Below are positions 15,647 through 23,435 of a DNA stretch of 58,148 bases, in pieces. How positions within the stretch are numbered: position 1 is the first letter of the stretch; each line of letters opens with the position of its first letter. The translations under genes were made by a program, and so were the position numbers. Source of the DNA: CAIPVR01 sp049316905. GTDB lineage: Bacteria; Actinomycetota; Acidimicrobiia; Acidimicrobiales; Microtrichaceae. The DNA lies in assembly GCA_049316905.1 (NCBI GenBank), contig JBMOJH010000010.1, positions 1 to 58,148 of the forward strand, in the 5' to 3' direction. The notes under the pieces are model-generated. The model worked only from the letters and a program-made list of their open reading frames with translations, was not told the origin of the DNA and did no database searches.

Positions 15647-18367
15647 ATGATCCACGACGGCTTCGCCGAGCAGCTCCCCGACATCGATCCGGAGGAGACC
15701 GCGGAGTGGTTGGAGTCGCTGGAGGCGGTGGCCGACCAGCGCGGCACCGCGCGGGCCCGCTACCTCATGGCCCGGCTGCTCGAACGGGCCCGCGAGCTCT
15801 CCCTGGGGGTCCCCGCGTCGGTCAGCACGCCGTACGTGAACACGATCCCGGCGGCGGACGAGCCGTGGTTCCCGGGCGACGAGGACATGGAGCGCAGCAT
15901 CCGGCGCTACATCCGCTGGAACGCGGCGGCGATGGTCGTGCGGGCCAACAAGGCGGCGGACTCGATCGGCGGCCACCTGTCCACCTTCGCCAGCTCCGCG
16001 GCGCTCTACGAGGTGGGGTTCAACCACTTCTTCCGGGGCAAGGCGGGGGGCCAGCCCGGCGACCACGTCTACTTCCAGGGCCACGCCGCTCCCGGCGTCT
16101 ACGCCCGGGCGTTCCTCGAGGGCCGCCTCGGCGAGGAGGACCTCGACCGGTTCCGCCTCGAGGTGGACCTGCCGGGCCGCCACGGCCGCGGCCTGTCGTC
16201 GTACCCGCACCCGCGCCTGATGCCCGACTTCTGGGAGTACCCCACGGTGTCGATGGGGCTCGGGCCGATCCTGTCCATCTACCAGGCCCGGTTCAACAAG
16301 TACCTCGACCAGCGACGCATCGACGACGGCCTGTCCAGCCGCGTCTGGTGCTTCGTGGGCGACGGCGAGGTCGACGAGCCCGAGACGCTCGGGTCGATCT
16401 CGCTCGCCGCCCGCGAGCGCCTCGACAACCTCACCTGGGTCATCAACTGCAACCTGCAGCGCCTCGACGGTCCGGTCCGCGGCAACGGGAAGGTCATCCA
16501 GGAGCTCGAGGCCATCTTCCGGGGCAACGGCTGGAACGTGATCAAGGTGGTGTGGGGCGGCCGCTGGGACGACCTGCTCGCCCGCGACACCGACGGCGTC
16601 CTGCTCAACCAGATGAACACCACCGTGGACGGCGAGTTCCAGCGGTACGCCATCGCCCCGGGCGACTACATCCGCGAGCACTTCTTCGGCGCGGATCCGC
16701 GCCTGCGCCGGATGGTGGAGCACCTCTCCGACGCGGACCTCGAGAAGCTCCCGCGCGGCGGGCACGACTACCGCAAGCTCTACGCCGCGTACCGCGCCGC
16801 GGTGGAGACGGAGGGCGTGCCCACCGTGATCCTGGCCAAGACCGTGAAGGGCTGGACCCTGGGCCCCGGAGTGGAGGCCCGCAACGCCACGCACCAGATC
16901 AAGAAGATGTCGCCGGAGCAGCTGCGCGGGCTGCGCGACCGGCTGTTCCTCACCGAGGAGATCACCGACGAGGACCTCGCGGACGGGATCCCCCCGTACG
17001 CGCGGCCCGCACCCGACTCCCCCGAGCTCGAGTACCTGCTCTCACGGCGCCAGACCCTCAACGGGTTCCTCCCCAGCCGCGAGGTGCGCACCCGCCGACC
17101 CCTCACCCCGCCCCGGGAGGCGGCGTTCACCGAGCTGCTCGGGGGCTCCGGCGACCAACCCGCGAGCACCACCACCGCGTTCACGCGCCTGCTGCGCAAC
17201 CTGTGCCGCGACGAGGGGTTCGGCCCGCGGGTGGTGCCGATCGTGCCCGACGAGGCCCGCACGTTCGGCATGGACGCCCTGTTCCGCGAGCTGCGGATCT
17301 ACGCGTCGCAGGGTCAGCTGTACGAACCGGTCGACCACGACCTGCTGCTGTCGTACAAGGAGTCCGGTGACGGCCAGATCCTGGAGGAGGGCATCACCGA
17401 GGCCGGCAGCATGGCGAGCTGGACGGCGGCCGCCACCAGCTACGCGCACCGCGGGGTGCCGATGGTGCCCTTCTTCACCTTCTACTCGATGTTCGGTTTC
17501 CAGCGGATCGGCGACCTCATCTGGGCGGCGGCCGATGCCCGGTCCCGCGGGTTCCTCTGCGGGGCCACCGCCGGACGGACCACCCTCCTGGGCGAGGGCC
17601 TGCAGCACCAGGACGGCCACAGCCACCTGCTGGCGTCCACCGTGCCGGTGGTCCGGGCCTACGACCCGGCGTTCGCGTACGAGATGGCGCTCATCGTCCG
17701 GGACGGCCTGCAGCGGATGTACCCCGACGGCGACGCCACCGCGGGCGAGGACGTCATCTACTACCTGACGCTCTACAACGAGAACCATCCGATGCCCCCG
17801 ATGCCGGCCGGCGTGGAGCAGGGGGTCGTGGACGGCCTGTACCCGTGGGCCGCGGCGCCGCCCGCGGGCGGGCCCCGGGCCACGATCCTGTTCTCCGGAC
17901 CGATGTGGGGGCCGGCCTTCGAGGCCCGGGCGGAACTCGCCGAGCACTACGACGTGGGCGCCGAGCTGTGGTCGGCCACGAGCTACCAGCAGCTGCGCGC
18001 GGAGGCCCTCGCCACCGAGCGGTGGAACCGGCTGCACCCCGGGTCGCTCCCGCGCAACCCGTTGGTGACCCAGAAGCTCAACAACTCCCAGGGTCCGGTG
18101 GTGGCCGTGACCGACTACCTGCGGGCAGTGCCGGACCAGATCGCCCGCTGGGTGCCGCGGCGGTGGTGCTCGCTCGGCACCGACGGCTTCGGTCGCTCCG
18201 ACACCCGGGCCGCATTGCGGCGGTACTTCGAGGTGGACGCCCCCCAGTTGGTGGTGGCGGTGCTCGCCTCCCTCGCGGCCGACGGCACGATCGACCCCGC
18301 GGCCGTGGCCGACGCCATCGCCCGCTACGGGATCGACCCGGACGCACCCGTGCCCTGGCACGGCTGA
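15647..18367 (+). CDS. aceE: Pyruvate dehydrogenase E1 component, homodimeric type
   Basis: The 906-residue protein is a single-chain E1 that decarboxylates pyruvate with thiamine diphosphate and acetylates the E2 lipoyl group. It starts like other AceE proteins (WLESLEAV...RARYLMARLLERA) and has SFASSAALYEVGFNHFF-like text, the ThDP motif CFVGDGEVDEPE ending in NLTWVINCNLQRLDGPVRGN, the GPGVEARNATHQIKKM loop, and TLLGEGLQHQDGHSHL near the second active-site part. The ATG at 15647 with GGAGA upstream fits; longer in-frame upstream sequence belongs to the rnhA promoter. E2 and E3 are encoded at 1.8-4.8 kb. Confidence 0.97.
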   Translation: MIHDGFAEQLPDIDPEETAEWLESLEAVADQRGTARARYLMARLLERARELSLGVPASVSTPYVNTIPAADEPWFPGDEDMERSIRRYIRWNAAAMVVRANKAADSIGGHLSTFASSAALYEVGFNHFFRGKAGGQPGDHVYFQGHAAPGVYARAFLEGRLGEEDLDRFRLEVDLPGRHGRGLSSYPHPRLMPDFWEYPTVSMGLGPILSIYQARFNKYLDQRRIDDGLSSRVWCFVGDGEVDEPETLGSISLAARERLDNLTWVINCNLQRLDGPVRGNGKVIQELEAIFRGNGWNVIKVVWGGRWDDLLARDTDGVLLNQMNTTVDGEFQRYAIAPGDYIREHFFGADPRLRRMVEHLSDADLEKLPRGGHDYRKLYAAYRAAVETEGVPTVILAKTVKGWTLGPGVEARNATHQIKKMSPEQLRGLRDRLFLTEEITDEDLADGIPPYARPAPDSPELEYLLSRRQTLNGFLPSREVRTRRPLTPPREAAFTELLGGSGDQPASTTTAFTRLLRNLCRDEGFGPRVVPIVPDEARTFGMDALFRELRIYASQGQLYEPVDHDLLLSYKESGDGQILEEGITEAGSMASWTAAATSYAHRGVPMVPFFTFYSMFGFQRIGDLIWAAADARSRGFLCGATAGRTTLLGEGLQHQDGHSHLLASTVPVVRAYDPAFAYEMALIVRDGLQRMYPDGDATAGEDVIYYLTLYNENHPMPPMPAGVEQGVVDGLYPWAAAPPAGGPRATILFSGPMWGPAFEARAELAEHYDVGAELWSATSYQQLRAEALATERWNRLHPGSLPRNPLVTQKLNNSQGPVVAVTDYLRAVPDQIARWVPRRWCSLGTDGFGRSDTRAALRRYFEVDAPQLVVAVLASLAADGTIDPAAVADAIARYGIDPDAPVPWHG

Positions 18368-18386
18368 GCGTCGGGTCCGGCCGGGG

Positions 18387-18398
18387 TACCTTCCCCCC
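18387..18398 (+). promoter_or_regulatory. Leaderless promoter of the HhH-GPD gene
   Basis: TACCTT (18387-18392) is followed by 6 nt and the ATG at 18399. It lies 19 nt after the aceE stop, so the gene has its own promoter. Confidence 0.5.
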
Positions 18399-18986
18399 AT
18401 GGCCTCCCCCGCGATCCCCATCACCGGCGACGACGCCGTCGACCGCCTGCTGCAGCAGGAGCCCCTGGCCCTCCTGATCGGGATGCTGCTCGACCAGCAG
18501 GTGCCCATGGAGTGGGCGTTCCGCGGGCCGGCCACCCTCAAGGAGCGCCTCGGCGGATCGCTCGACGCCGCGTCCATCGCCGCGATGGACGAGGACGAGT
18601 TCGTGGCGGTGTGCGCGGCAAAGCCGGCGATCCACCGGTTCCCCGCCAGCATGGGTCGGCGCATCCACGAGCTGTGCGCATACCTCGTGGAGCACTACGA
18701 CGGCGACGCCGCCCGGGTCTGGAAGGGCGTGCGCTCGGGCGACGCGTTGTACGCCCGGCTGCGGGAGCTGCCCGGCTACGGCGAGGAGAAGTCCAAGATC
18801 TTCATGGCCATCCTCGCCAAGCGCCTCGGCAAGCGCCCGGCCGGGTGGGAGGAGGCCGCTGCGCCGTTCTCCGACGACCAGCCCCGCTCGGTGGCCGACG
18901 TGAGCTCACCCGAGACGCTGCTGCAGGTCCGGGAGTGGAAGCAGATGATGAAGGCCGCGAAGAAGGCCAAGTCCGACCCGGTCTGA
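18399..18986 (+). CDS. HhH-GPD base-excision repair family protein (TIGR03252-like)
   Basis: This 195-residue protein has PLALLIGMLLDQQVPMEWAFRGP at the N-terminus and a helix-hairpin-helix segment (LRELPGYGEEKSKIFMAILAKRLG) of the HhH-GPD glycosylase superfamily. The catalytic Asp and the iron-sulfur Cys cluster of EndoIII/MutY are not visible, as is usual in this actinobacterial group. It is often mislabelled HesB or an Fe-S assembly protein. DNA substrate and activity are unknown. The C-terminus is Lys-rich (MMKAAKKAKS), which may bind nucleic acid. Confidence 0.82.
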   Translation: MASPAIPITGDDAVDRLLQQEPLALLIGMLLDQQVPMEWAFRGPATLKERLGGSLDAASIAAMDEDEFVAVCAAKPAIHRFPASMGRRIHELCAYLVEHYDGDAARVWKGVRSGDALYARLRELPGYGEEKSKIFMAILAKRLGKRPAGWEEAAAPFSDDQPRSVADVSSPETLLQVREWKQMMKAAKKAKSDPV

Positions 18987-19023
18987 GCTGTGCTGAGCCG
19001 TCGGGCTCCGCCGGGCCGGACCG

Positions 19024-19845
19024 TCAGGCCTCGGCGGCGACCGCGGCGTCGATCTGCTGGCGGGCCAGCCAGCCCAGCAGCACCGCCACGGCCCGCGGGT
19101 CGTGGCGCAGCTCGTGCCCGGCACCGCTCAGGATCCGCAGCTCGGCCGACCCGTGGGCCCGGGCCATGGCCCGACCGTCGTCCAGCGGCGTCAGGTCGTC
19201 GCTGTCGCCGTGCACCACGAGCAGCGGGCGCGGGGCCAGCTCCCGGGCCGCGTCGCGGGGGCGCACCTCGCGGAGTTCCGCGGACCAGCGGTCGAACTGG
19301 GCGGGGAAGTCCGGGTCCTTGATCACCCCGGTCTGGCGGGCGTGCAGCAGCAGACGGCGCGGGTGCCGGGCCCAGTCGTCGAAGTCCCCGGGGGCGGCCA
19401 GCGCGGCCACGCCACGCACCTCGGGGTTGCGGGCCCCCTCGCACACCGCGAGCGAGCCGCCGGTGCCGAAGCCGCACACCCAGACCCCGTCGACGCCCAG
19501 GTCGCGGACGTGGTCCACGGCCGCATGCACGTCGTCGAGCCAGCCGACGAGGGAGAAGTCACCCTCCGCCTTGCCGCAGCCCCGGAAGTTCATGGTGAGC
19601 ACCAACCAGCCGAGCTCCGCCGCGATGCGCTGGGCGAGCTCGGGGAAGGACTTGCCGGACTGCGGCGACTCGCGCCCGCGGGTGGGGAAGCCGTGGCACA
19701 GGACCAGTCCCGGCACCTCGACCGCGGCGTGCGCCGGTTCGGCGAGGTGACCGGAGAGGGTCAACCCGCCGGACTCGAACGTGGCGTCCATCACCGGGGC
19801 CGCGACCGGGCCGTCCTCCGACGGATCTCCGTCCCGCTCGGCCAC
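19024..19845 (-). CDS. Alpha/beta hydrolase fold protein with Gly at the nucleophile position
   Basis: The 273-residue protein has the alpha/beta hydrolase landmarks LVLCHGFPTRG (oxyanion region), MNFRGCGKAEG, an elbow reading CGFGTGGSL, the acid in VVHGDSDDLTPL and the His in GAGHELRHD. The elbow normally is G-x-S-x-G; here codon GGC gives Gly where the Ser nucleophile is expected, while Asp and His are kept. It may be a non-hydrolytic or altered-mechanism member. The GTG at 19845 is taken as start; the ATG at 19791 is an alternative. It lies 16 bp after a 75-residue gene and is probably in the same operon. Confidence 0.8.
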   Translation of the reverse strand: MAERDGDPSEDGPVAAPVMDATFESGGLTLSGHLAEPAHAAVEVPGLVLCHGFPTRGRESPQSGKSFPELAQRIAAELGWLVLTMNFRGCGKAEGDFSLVGWLDDVHAAVDHVRDLGVDGVWVCGFGTGGSLAVCEGARNPEVRGVAALAAPGDFDDWARHPRRLLLHARQTGVIKDPDFPAQFDRWSAELREVRPRDAARELAPRPLLVVHGDSDDLTPLDDGRAMARAHGSAELRILSGAGHELRHDPRAVAVLLGWLARQQIDAAVAAEA

Positions 19846-19861
19846 CGGTGGCGCCCCGGGC

Positions 19862-20089
19862 TCAGTCGGCCGCGGCGGCCGTTGCGGCGCGCTGCTTGGC
19901 GAAGAGCTTGTAGCCGCGGTTGCGGGCCTCGGGCAGGGTGTCGGGGCCGAAGCAGAGGTAGGACTCCGACTCCATGAGCTCCTCGATGAGGTGGGCGTCC
20001 TCGTCGCCGAGGGCGTCGACGTCGTAGACGACCTGGGTGCGCTTGTCGCCGACGTAGCGATGGTGCTCGAACTTCGACGGGCGGTCCAT
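19862..20089 (-). CDS. Conserved hypothetical protein, 75 residues
   Basis: A small, charged protein (MDRPSKFEHHRYVGDKRTQV...) with no signal peptide or membrane span; the middle is acidic (DVDALGDEDAHLIEELMESES) and the C-terminus has a Lys/Arg-Ala run. An AGGAG box sits about 10 nt before the ATG. I do not recognise a named family. Codon use is like that of the neighbours and it precedes the hydrolase gene by 16 bp, so it is likely real and co-transcribed. Confidence 0.7.
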   Translation of the reverse strand: MDRPSKFEHHRYVGDKRTQVVYDVDALGDEDAHLIEELMESESYLCFGPDTLPEARNRGYKLFAKQRAATAAAAD

Positions 20090-20160
20090 GGTGGCGTGAC
20101 TCCTCGGGACGACGGACCACGGAATCGTAGGCGACCCGGTCGCCGGGTCCCGAGCCGGGC

Positions 20161-20616
20161 TCAGCGCGCGTCGGTCGCCGGGTCGCCCGGCCCGTCGACC
20201 CGGGGCCCGATCGCGCCGATCGCCACGTAGTAGCGCTCCTCGACCGCGAGGACCTGCACCACCTGCTCGTCGGTGACCTCCACCCCGCGCTCGTCGAGGC
20301 GGCCGAGGATCCAGGCCACGGGCTCGTCGTCGGGCACGACCACCAGGCCCGACCCGATGTCGTCCGCCGTGGCACCGGAGGCCACGCCCTTGTCGGCGAG
20401 GTAGTCGCAGTGGGCCTCGAGCACGGCCTCCACGTCGTCGTACGACAGGGCCGAGGTGAGCTCAGGCGGGAGCCGCTCGGAGACGAACTCCACCGCCTCC
20501 TCGAGGTCGTAGACGCTCCGGCGCGGCCGACGAGCGAGCGACCCGGTGACCCCGCCGACGGTGGCCGCCGCGATCACGAAGGTGCCCAGCGCGGCCAGCG
20601 CGATCCAGATCCACAT
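20161..20616 (-). CDS. Hypothetical protein with N-terminal membrane anchor
   Basis: The 151-residue protein starts MWIWIALAALGTFVIAAATV, a single membrane helix, then a basic SLARRPRRS and a soluble domain rich in acidic residues (YDLEEAVEFVSERLPPELTSALSYDDVEAVLEAHCDYLADKG). The ATG at 20616 is 7 nt after TAGCCT, a leaderless arrangement. The function is unknown. A longer upstream frame is rejected because it crosses this promoter and the acyl-CoA dehydrogenase terminator. Confidence 0.7.
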   Translation of the reverse strand: MWIWIALAALGTFVIAAATVGGVTGSLARRPRRSVYDLEEAVEFVSERLPPELTSALSYDDVEAVLEAHCDYLADKGVASGATADDIGSGLVVVPDDEPVAWILGRLDERGVEVTDEQVVQVLAVEERYYVAIGAIGPRVDGPGDPATDAR

Positions 20617-20629
20617 ACGCCGCAGGCTA
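20617..20629 (-). promoter_or_regulatory. Leaderless promoter of the anchored hypothetical gene
   Basis: TAGCCT (20624-20629 on the minus strand) is 7 nt from the ATG at 20616. Confidence 0.45.
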
Positions 20630-20673
20630 CCGACGGCTCCCGCTTCACCCCCGACGCGCCACCCCGGCGCGGC

Positions 20674-20708
20674 ACGGCGCCGGCCGCCGCAGAGGCGACC
20701 GGCGCCGT
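20674..20708 (-). terminator. Hairpin after the acyl-CoA dehydrogenase gene
   Basis: ACGGCGCCGG and CCGGCGCCGT form a perfect 10-bp stem with a 15-nt loop, 32 nt after the stop. It separates this gene from the promoter of the next one on the same strand. Confidence 0.6.
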
Positions 20709-20740
20709 GGCCGGAACGCGTCGGCCCGGGGGCCGGCGCG

Positions 20741-21856
20741 TCAGATGCCGATGCGCTGGGCGAGCAGCTCGCGGTGGTAGGTGGGATCACCGAAGAGCAG
20801 CTCCGAGCTCTTGGCCCGCTTGAAGTACAGGTGCGCGGGGTGCTCCCAGGTGAAGCCGATGCCACCGTGGATCTGGATGTTCTCGGCCGCCGCGTGGAAG
20901 TAGGCCTCCGAGCAGTACGCCTTGGCCAGCGACGCCACCGAGGGCAGCTCGTCGTTCAGCTCCGAGGCGCACCAGCCGGCGTAGTACGCGGCCGACTTGG
21001 CCGACTCGACCTCGAGCAGCATGTCGGCGCACTTGTGCTTGATGGCCTGGAACGAGCCGATCGGACGACCGAACTGCACGCGGTCCTTGGCGTACTGCAC
21101 GGCCATCTCGAGCACCTCCTGGCTGCCGCCGACCTGCTCGGCGGCGAGGGCCACTGCGGCGAGGTCGAGCACCTGGGACAGCACGTCCCAGCCGCCGCCG
21201 TCGGTGCCGATGAGCGTGCCCGACACGTCGGAGTACTCGAGGCGGGCCTGCTTGCGGGTCTGGTCCATCGTGGACAGCGCGGTGCGGGTGAGGCCCGCCG
21301 CGTCACCGGCCACGGCGAAGAGGCTGACACCGGCATCGGTGCGGGCGGCGGTGATGATCAGGTCCGCGGTGTGGCCGTCGAGGACGTACAGCTTGGTGCC
21401 GTTGATCTTCCAGCTGTCGCCGTCCTTCGTGGCGGTGGCCGTCACGGCCGACTCGTCCCACTTCCCGTTGGGCTCGGTGTAGGCCAGGGTGGCGATGGTC
21501 TCGCCGGAGGCGATCCCGGGGAGGTGCTCCTTCTTGGCGGCCTCGTCACCGGAGTGGATCAGGGTCTGGCCGGCCAGCACCACGGTGGAGAAGTAGGGGG
21601 CGCACAGCAGGCGACGGCCCATCTCCTCGAGCACCACGATCAGCTCCACGAAGCTGTAGCCGGACCCGCCGTACTCCTCGGGGATCACCAGGCCCTGCAG
21701 GCCCATCTGCTCGGCCATCTGGGTCCAGACGGCGGTGTCGTACCCGGACTCGGTGTCCATCAGCTCGCGGACGGCGGCCTCGTCGGACTTGGCGTTGAGG
21801 AAGTCCTTGACGACCTTGCGGAGTTCTTCCTGCTCCTCGCTGAAGGCGAAGTTCAC
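20741..21856 (-). CDS. Acyl-CoA dehydrogenase family protein
   Basis: The 371-residue flavoprotein has the helical N-terminus FAFSEEQEELRKVVKDFL, LVIPEEYGGSGYSFVELIVVLEEMGRRL, the FAD/substrate segment AYTEPNGKWDES and AENIQIHGGIGFTWEHPAHLYFKRA. Where many members carry a catalytic Glu in a YEG/FEG motif, this one has SSELLFGDPTYH, as in actinobacterial FadE proteins that pair with a second subunit. It may therefore need a partner encoded elsewhere. The GTG at 21856 has AGGGGGT about 5 nt upstream. A weak inverted repeat (CGACC-GACG-GGTCG, 21925-21938) lies upstream. The acyl substrate is unknown. Confidence 0.88.
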   Translation of the reverse strand: MNFAFSEEQEELRKVVKDFLNAKSDEAAVRELMDTESGYDTAVWTQMAEQMGLQGLVIPEEYGGSGYSFVELIVVLEEMGRRLLCAPYFSTVVLAGQTLIHSGDEAAKKEHLPGIASGETIATLAYTEPNGKWDESAVTATATKDGDSWKINGTKLYVLDGHTADLIITAARTDAGVSLFAVAGDAAGLTRTALSTMDQTRKQARLEYSDVSGTLIGTDGGGWDVLSQVLDLAAVALAAEQVGGSQEVLEMAVQYAKDRVQFGRPIGSFQAIKHKCADMLLEVESAKSAAYYAGWCASELNDELPSVASLAKAYCSEAYFHAAAENIQIHGGIGFTWEHPAHLYFKRAKSSELLFGDPTYHRELLAQRIGI

Positions 21857-21952
21857 TGCGACCCCCTGGGGTGTGGATGTGTCGACCGGGACTCGCCGGC
21901 CGTCGGAACGAGGGAGGTCTAGCGCGACCGACGGGTCGTCGCACGGCGCCAT

Positions 21953-21968
21953 GTGCACACATGTGTAC
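21953..21968. promoter_or_regulatory. Candidate antitoxin operator
   Basis: GTGCACA-CA-TGTGTAC is an inverted repeat of 7-bp arms with one mismatch, 20 bp before the -10 box of the antitoxin gene. Phd/VapB antitoxins usually repress their own operon through such sites. Confidence 0.45.
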
Positions 21969-21987
21969 GCAGACGGGCCCTCCTCGG

Positions 21988-21999
21988 TAGGATCCGGGC
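21988..21999 (+). promoter_or_regulatory. Leaderless promoter of the toxin-antitoxin operon
   Basis: TAGGAT (21988-21993) is followed by 6 nt and the GTG at 22000. Confidence 0.5.
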
Positions 22000-22278
22000 G
22001 TGGAGCGCATCGGTATACGTCGCCTCCGGGCCGAGGTCGCGTCGCTGGTCCGACGCGCCGGAGGCGGTGAACGGCTCGTGATCACCGTCGGCGGCCGGCC
22101 CGTGGCCCAGCTGGGCCCGCTCGAGCCGGGCCGCGACGGCCTCACCCTCGACGACCTCGCCGCCCGGGGTCTGCTGCAGCCCGCCCGCCGCGACGACCGT
22201 CCCGGCCCGTCGATGACCCTCCCCCTCTGGGCCGGCACGCGCATCGACCAGCTGGTGAGGGAGGTCCGCGGCCGGTGA
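22000..22278 (+). CDS. Phd/YefM-type antitoxin
   Basis: The 92-residue protein begins MERIGIRRLRAEVASLVRRAGGGERLVITVGGRPVAQLGPL, the Phd/YefM DNA-binding fold of type II antitoxins. The C-terminal part (from about residue 45) is the expected toxin-binding arm and ends IDQLVREVRGR. That end is encoded by the first copy of a 56-bp tandem repeat. The stop overlaps the GTG of the next small ORF by four bases (GTGA). The GTG start is set by a -10 box 6 nt upstream. Confidence 0.88.
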   Translation: MERIGIRRLRAEVASLVRRAGGGERLVITVGGRPVAQLGPLEPGRDGLTLDDLAARGLLQPARRDDRPGPSMTLPLWAGTRIDQLVREVRGR

Positions 22279-22334
22279 CCCACGTGGCGGGAGTCGAGGT
22301 CGACCAGCTGGTGAGGGAGGTCCGCGGCCGGTGA
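22275..22334 (+). CDS. 19-codon ORF made by the repeat (copy 1)
   Basis: GTG at 22275 overlaps the antitoxin stop (GTGA) and encodes VTHVAGVEVDQLVREVRGR, whose last ten residues equal the antitoxin C-terminus. It ends in GTGA with the next copy. There is no separate ribosome site, so translation would depend on termination-reinitiation. Whether the peptide is made or active is unknown. Confidence 0.45.
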   Translation: MTHVAGVEVDQLVREVRGR

Positions 22335-22390
22335 CCCACGTGGCGGGAGTCGAGGTCGACCAGCTGGTGAGGGAGGTCCGCGGCCGGTGA
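22331..22390 (+). CDS. 19-codon ORF made by the repeat (copy 2)
   Basis: This ORF is identical to copy 1 in sequence. It begins in the GTGA of copy 1 and ends in the GTGA that contains the toxin start at 22387, so antitoxin, two mini-ORFs and toxin form one unbroken chain of four-base overlaps. Confidence 0.45.
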   Translation: MTHVAGVEVDQLVREVRGR

Positions 22391-22830
22391 CGCTCGCGCT
22401 GGACACGACGGCGCTGCTGTCGCGGTTCCTGGACGGACCCACCCATGACGTGGTGCTCGGGGCGATGGCGGCGGACCGGGACTGGTGCGCGAGCGCGCTC
22501 GCCCTGTCGGAGGCGCTGATGCTGGTCGACCGGCTCGGCGACGACCCCGAGCGCACCGACGACCTGCGGCGGGCGCTGCGCGACGACTGGGAACGCGTCC
22601 ACGTGGTGCCGGTGGACCAGCGTTGCCTGGACCGCGCCGCGGAGCTGGGCCGTCTGCACCCGTTGCGCACGGTCGACGCGATCCACCTCGCCGCGGCGGA
22701 CCGCCTGCCGCGACCGGTCACCTTCGCCACGTTCGACGCGGCGCAGATCCCGGTGGCGCTGGCGCTCGGGTTCCGGGTGCTCGGCGACGACGGCGCGTCC
22801 GGCGCCGCCGACGCGAGACTGGCGCCATGA
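22387..22830 (+). CDS. vapC: PIN-domain toxin (VapC-like ribonuclease)
   Basis: The 147-residue PIN protein has the four acidic metal-binding positions: Asp in LALDTTALLSRFL, Glu in ALALSEALMLVD, Asp in LRTVDAIHLAAADRL and Asp in TFATFDAAQIPVA. VapC toxins cut tRNA or rRNA. The GTG start overlaps the stop of the upstream mini-ORF, as toxin starts usually overlap the antitoxin stop. Its own stop overlaps the MBL gene start (ATGA). Expression is therefore tied to passage of ribosomes through the repeat. Confidence 0.88.
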   Translation: MTLALDTTALLSRFLDGPTHDVVLGAMAADRDWCASALALSEALMLVDRLGDDPERTDDLRRALRDDWERVHVVPVDQRCLDRAAELGRLHPLRTVDAIHLAAADRLPRPVTFATFDAAQIPVALALGFRVLGDDGASGAADARLAP

Positions 22831-23435
22831 CCCTGCACCACGCGGACACCGACCTCGAGATCCACAAGGTCGTGGTCGGCCCGATGGACAACAACGTGTT
22901 CGTGCTGCGGTGCCGGCACACGGGTGACGCGGTGTTGCTCGACGCGGCCAACGAGCACGAGCGCCTGCTCGAGCTCGCCGCCCGACTCGGGGTGCGCCGG
23001 GTGCTCGAGACCCACGGGCACTGGGACCACATCCAGGCGGTGCCCGAGCTGCGCGACGCCGGGTACTCCGTGGGCGTGACCGCCGAGGACGCGGCGATGC
23101 TCCCGTCCTACGACGAGGTGCTCGCCGACGACGACGTGATCGAGGTGGGCCGCCTGCGGTTGCGCACGATCCACACCCCGGGCCACACGCCCGGCTCGAT
23201 GTGCTTCGTGGTGGAGGGCAAGCCGATCCTGTTCAGCGGCGACACGCTCTTCCCCGGCGGACCGGGCAACACCTCGTTCGAGGGCGGCGACTTCCCCACG
23301 ATCATCCGGTCGCTGGAGGACCGGCTGTTCCGCACCCTCGCCGCCGACACGCTCGTGCTGCCCGGCCACGGTGACGACACCACGATCGGCGCCGAGTCCC
23401 CGCACCTCCAGGAGTGGGTCGACCGTGGTTGGTGA
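22827..23435 (+). CDS. MBL-fold metallo-hydrolase (glyoxalase II-like)
   Basis: The 202-residue protein carries the metallo-beta-lactamase metal motif THGHWDHIQ, a second His in TPGHTPGSMCF, the bridging Asp in LFSGDTLFPGG and His in VLPGHGDDTTIG. Size and motifs fit small glyoxalase II-like thioesterases or persulfide dioxygenase relatives. The ATG overlaps the toxin stop, so it is coupled to the toxin-antitoxin operon. The substrate is unknown. Confidence 0.85.
   Translation: MTLHHADTDLEIHKVVVGPMDNNVFVLRCRHTGDAVLLDAANEHERLLELAARLGVRRVLETHGHWDHIQAVPELRDAGYSVGVTAEDAAMLPSYDEVLADDDVIEVGRLRLRTIHTPGHTPGSMCFVVEGKPILFSGDTLFPGGPGNTSFEGGDFPTIIRSLEDRLFRTLAADTLVLPGHGDDTTIGAESPHLQEWVDRGW

Larger units (their letters stand above)
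22244..22391 (+). repeat. 56-bp tandem repeat, about 2.6 copies
   Basis: Copies start at 22245, 22301 and 22357 (third is 35 nt long) and are identical where they overlap. Each holds the antitoxin tail codons, a TGA stop and a GTG start in GTGA. Because 56 is not a multiple of 3, each copy moves the reading frame but recreates the same stop-start overlap. An exact period and perfect identity suggest a recent duplication. Confidence 0.97.

Noticed and set aside
18399..18986. HesB/Fe-S assembly protein
   Set aside because: Common mislabel; the sequence is HhH-GPD-like with no conserved Cys of HesB/IscA.
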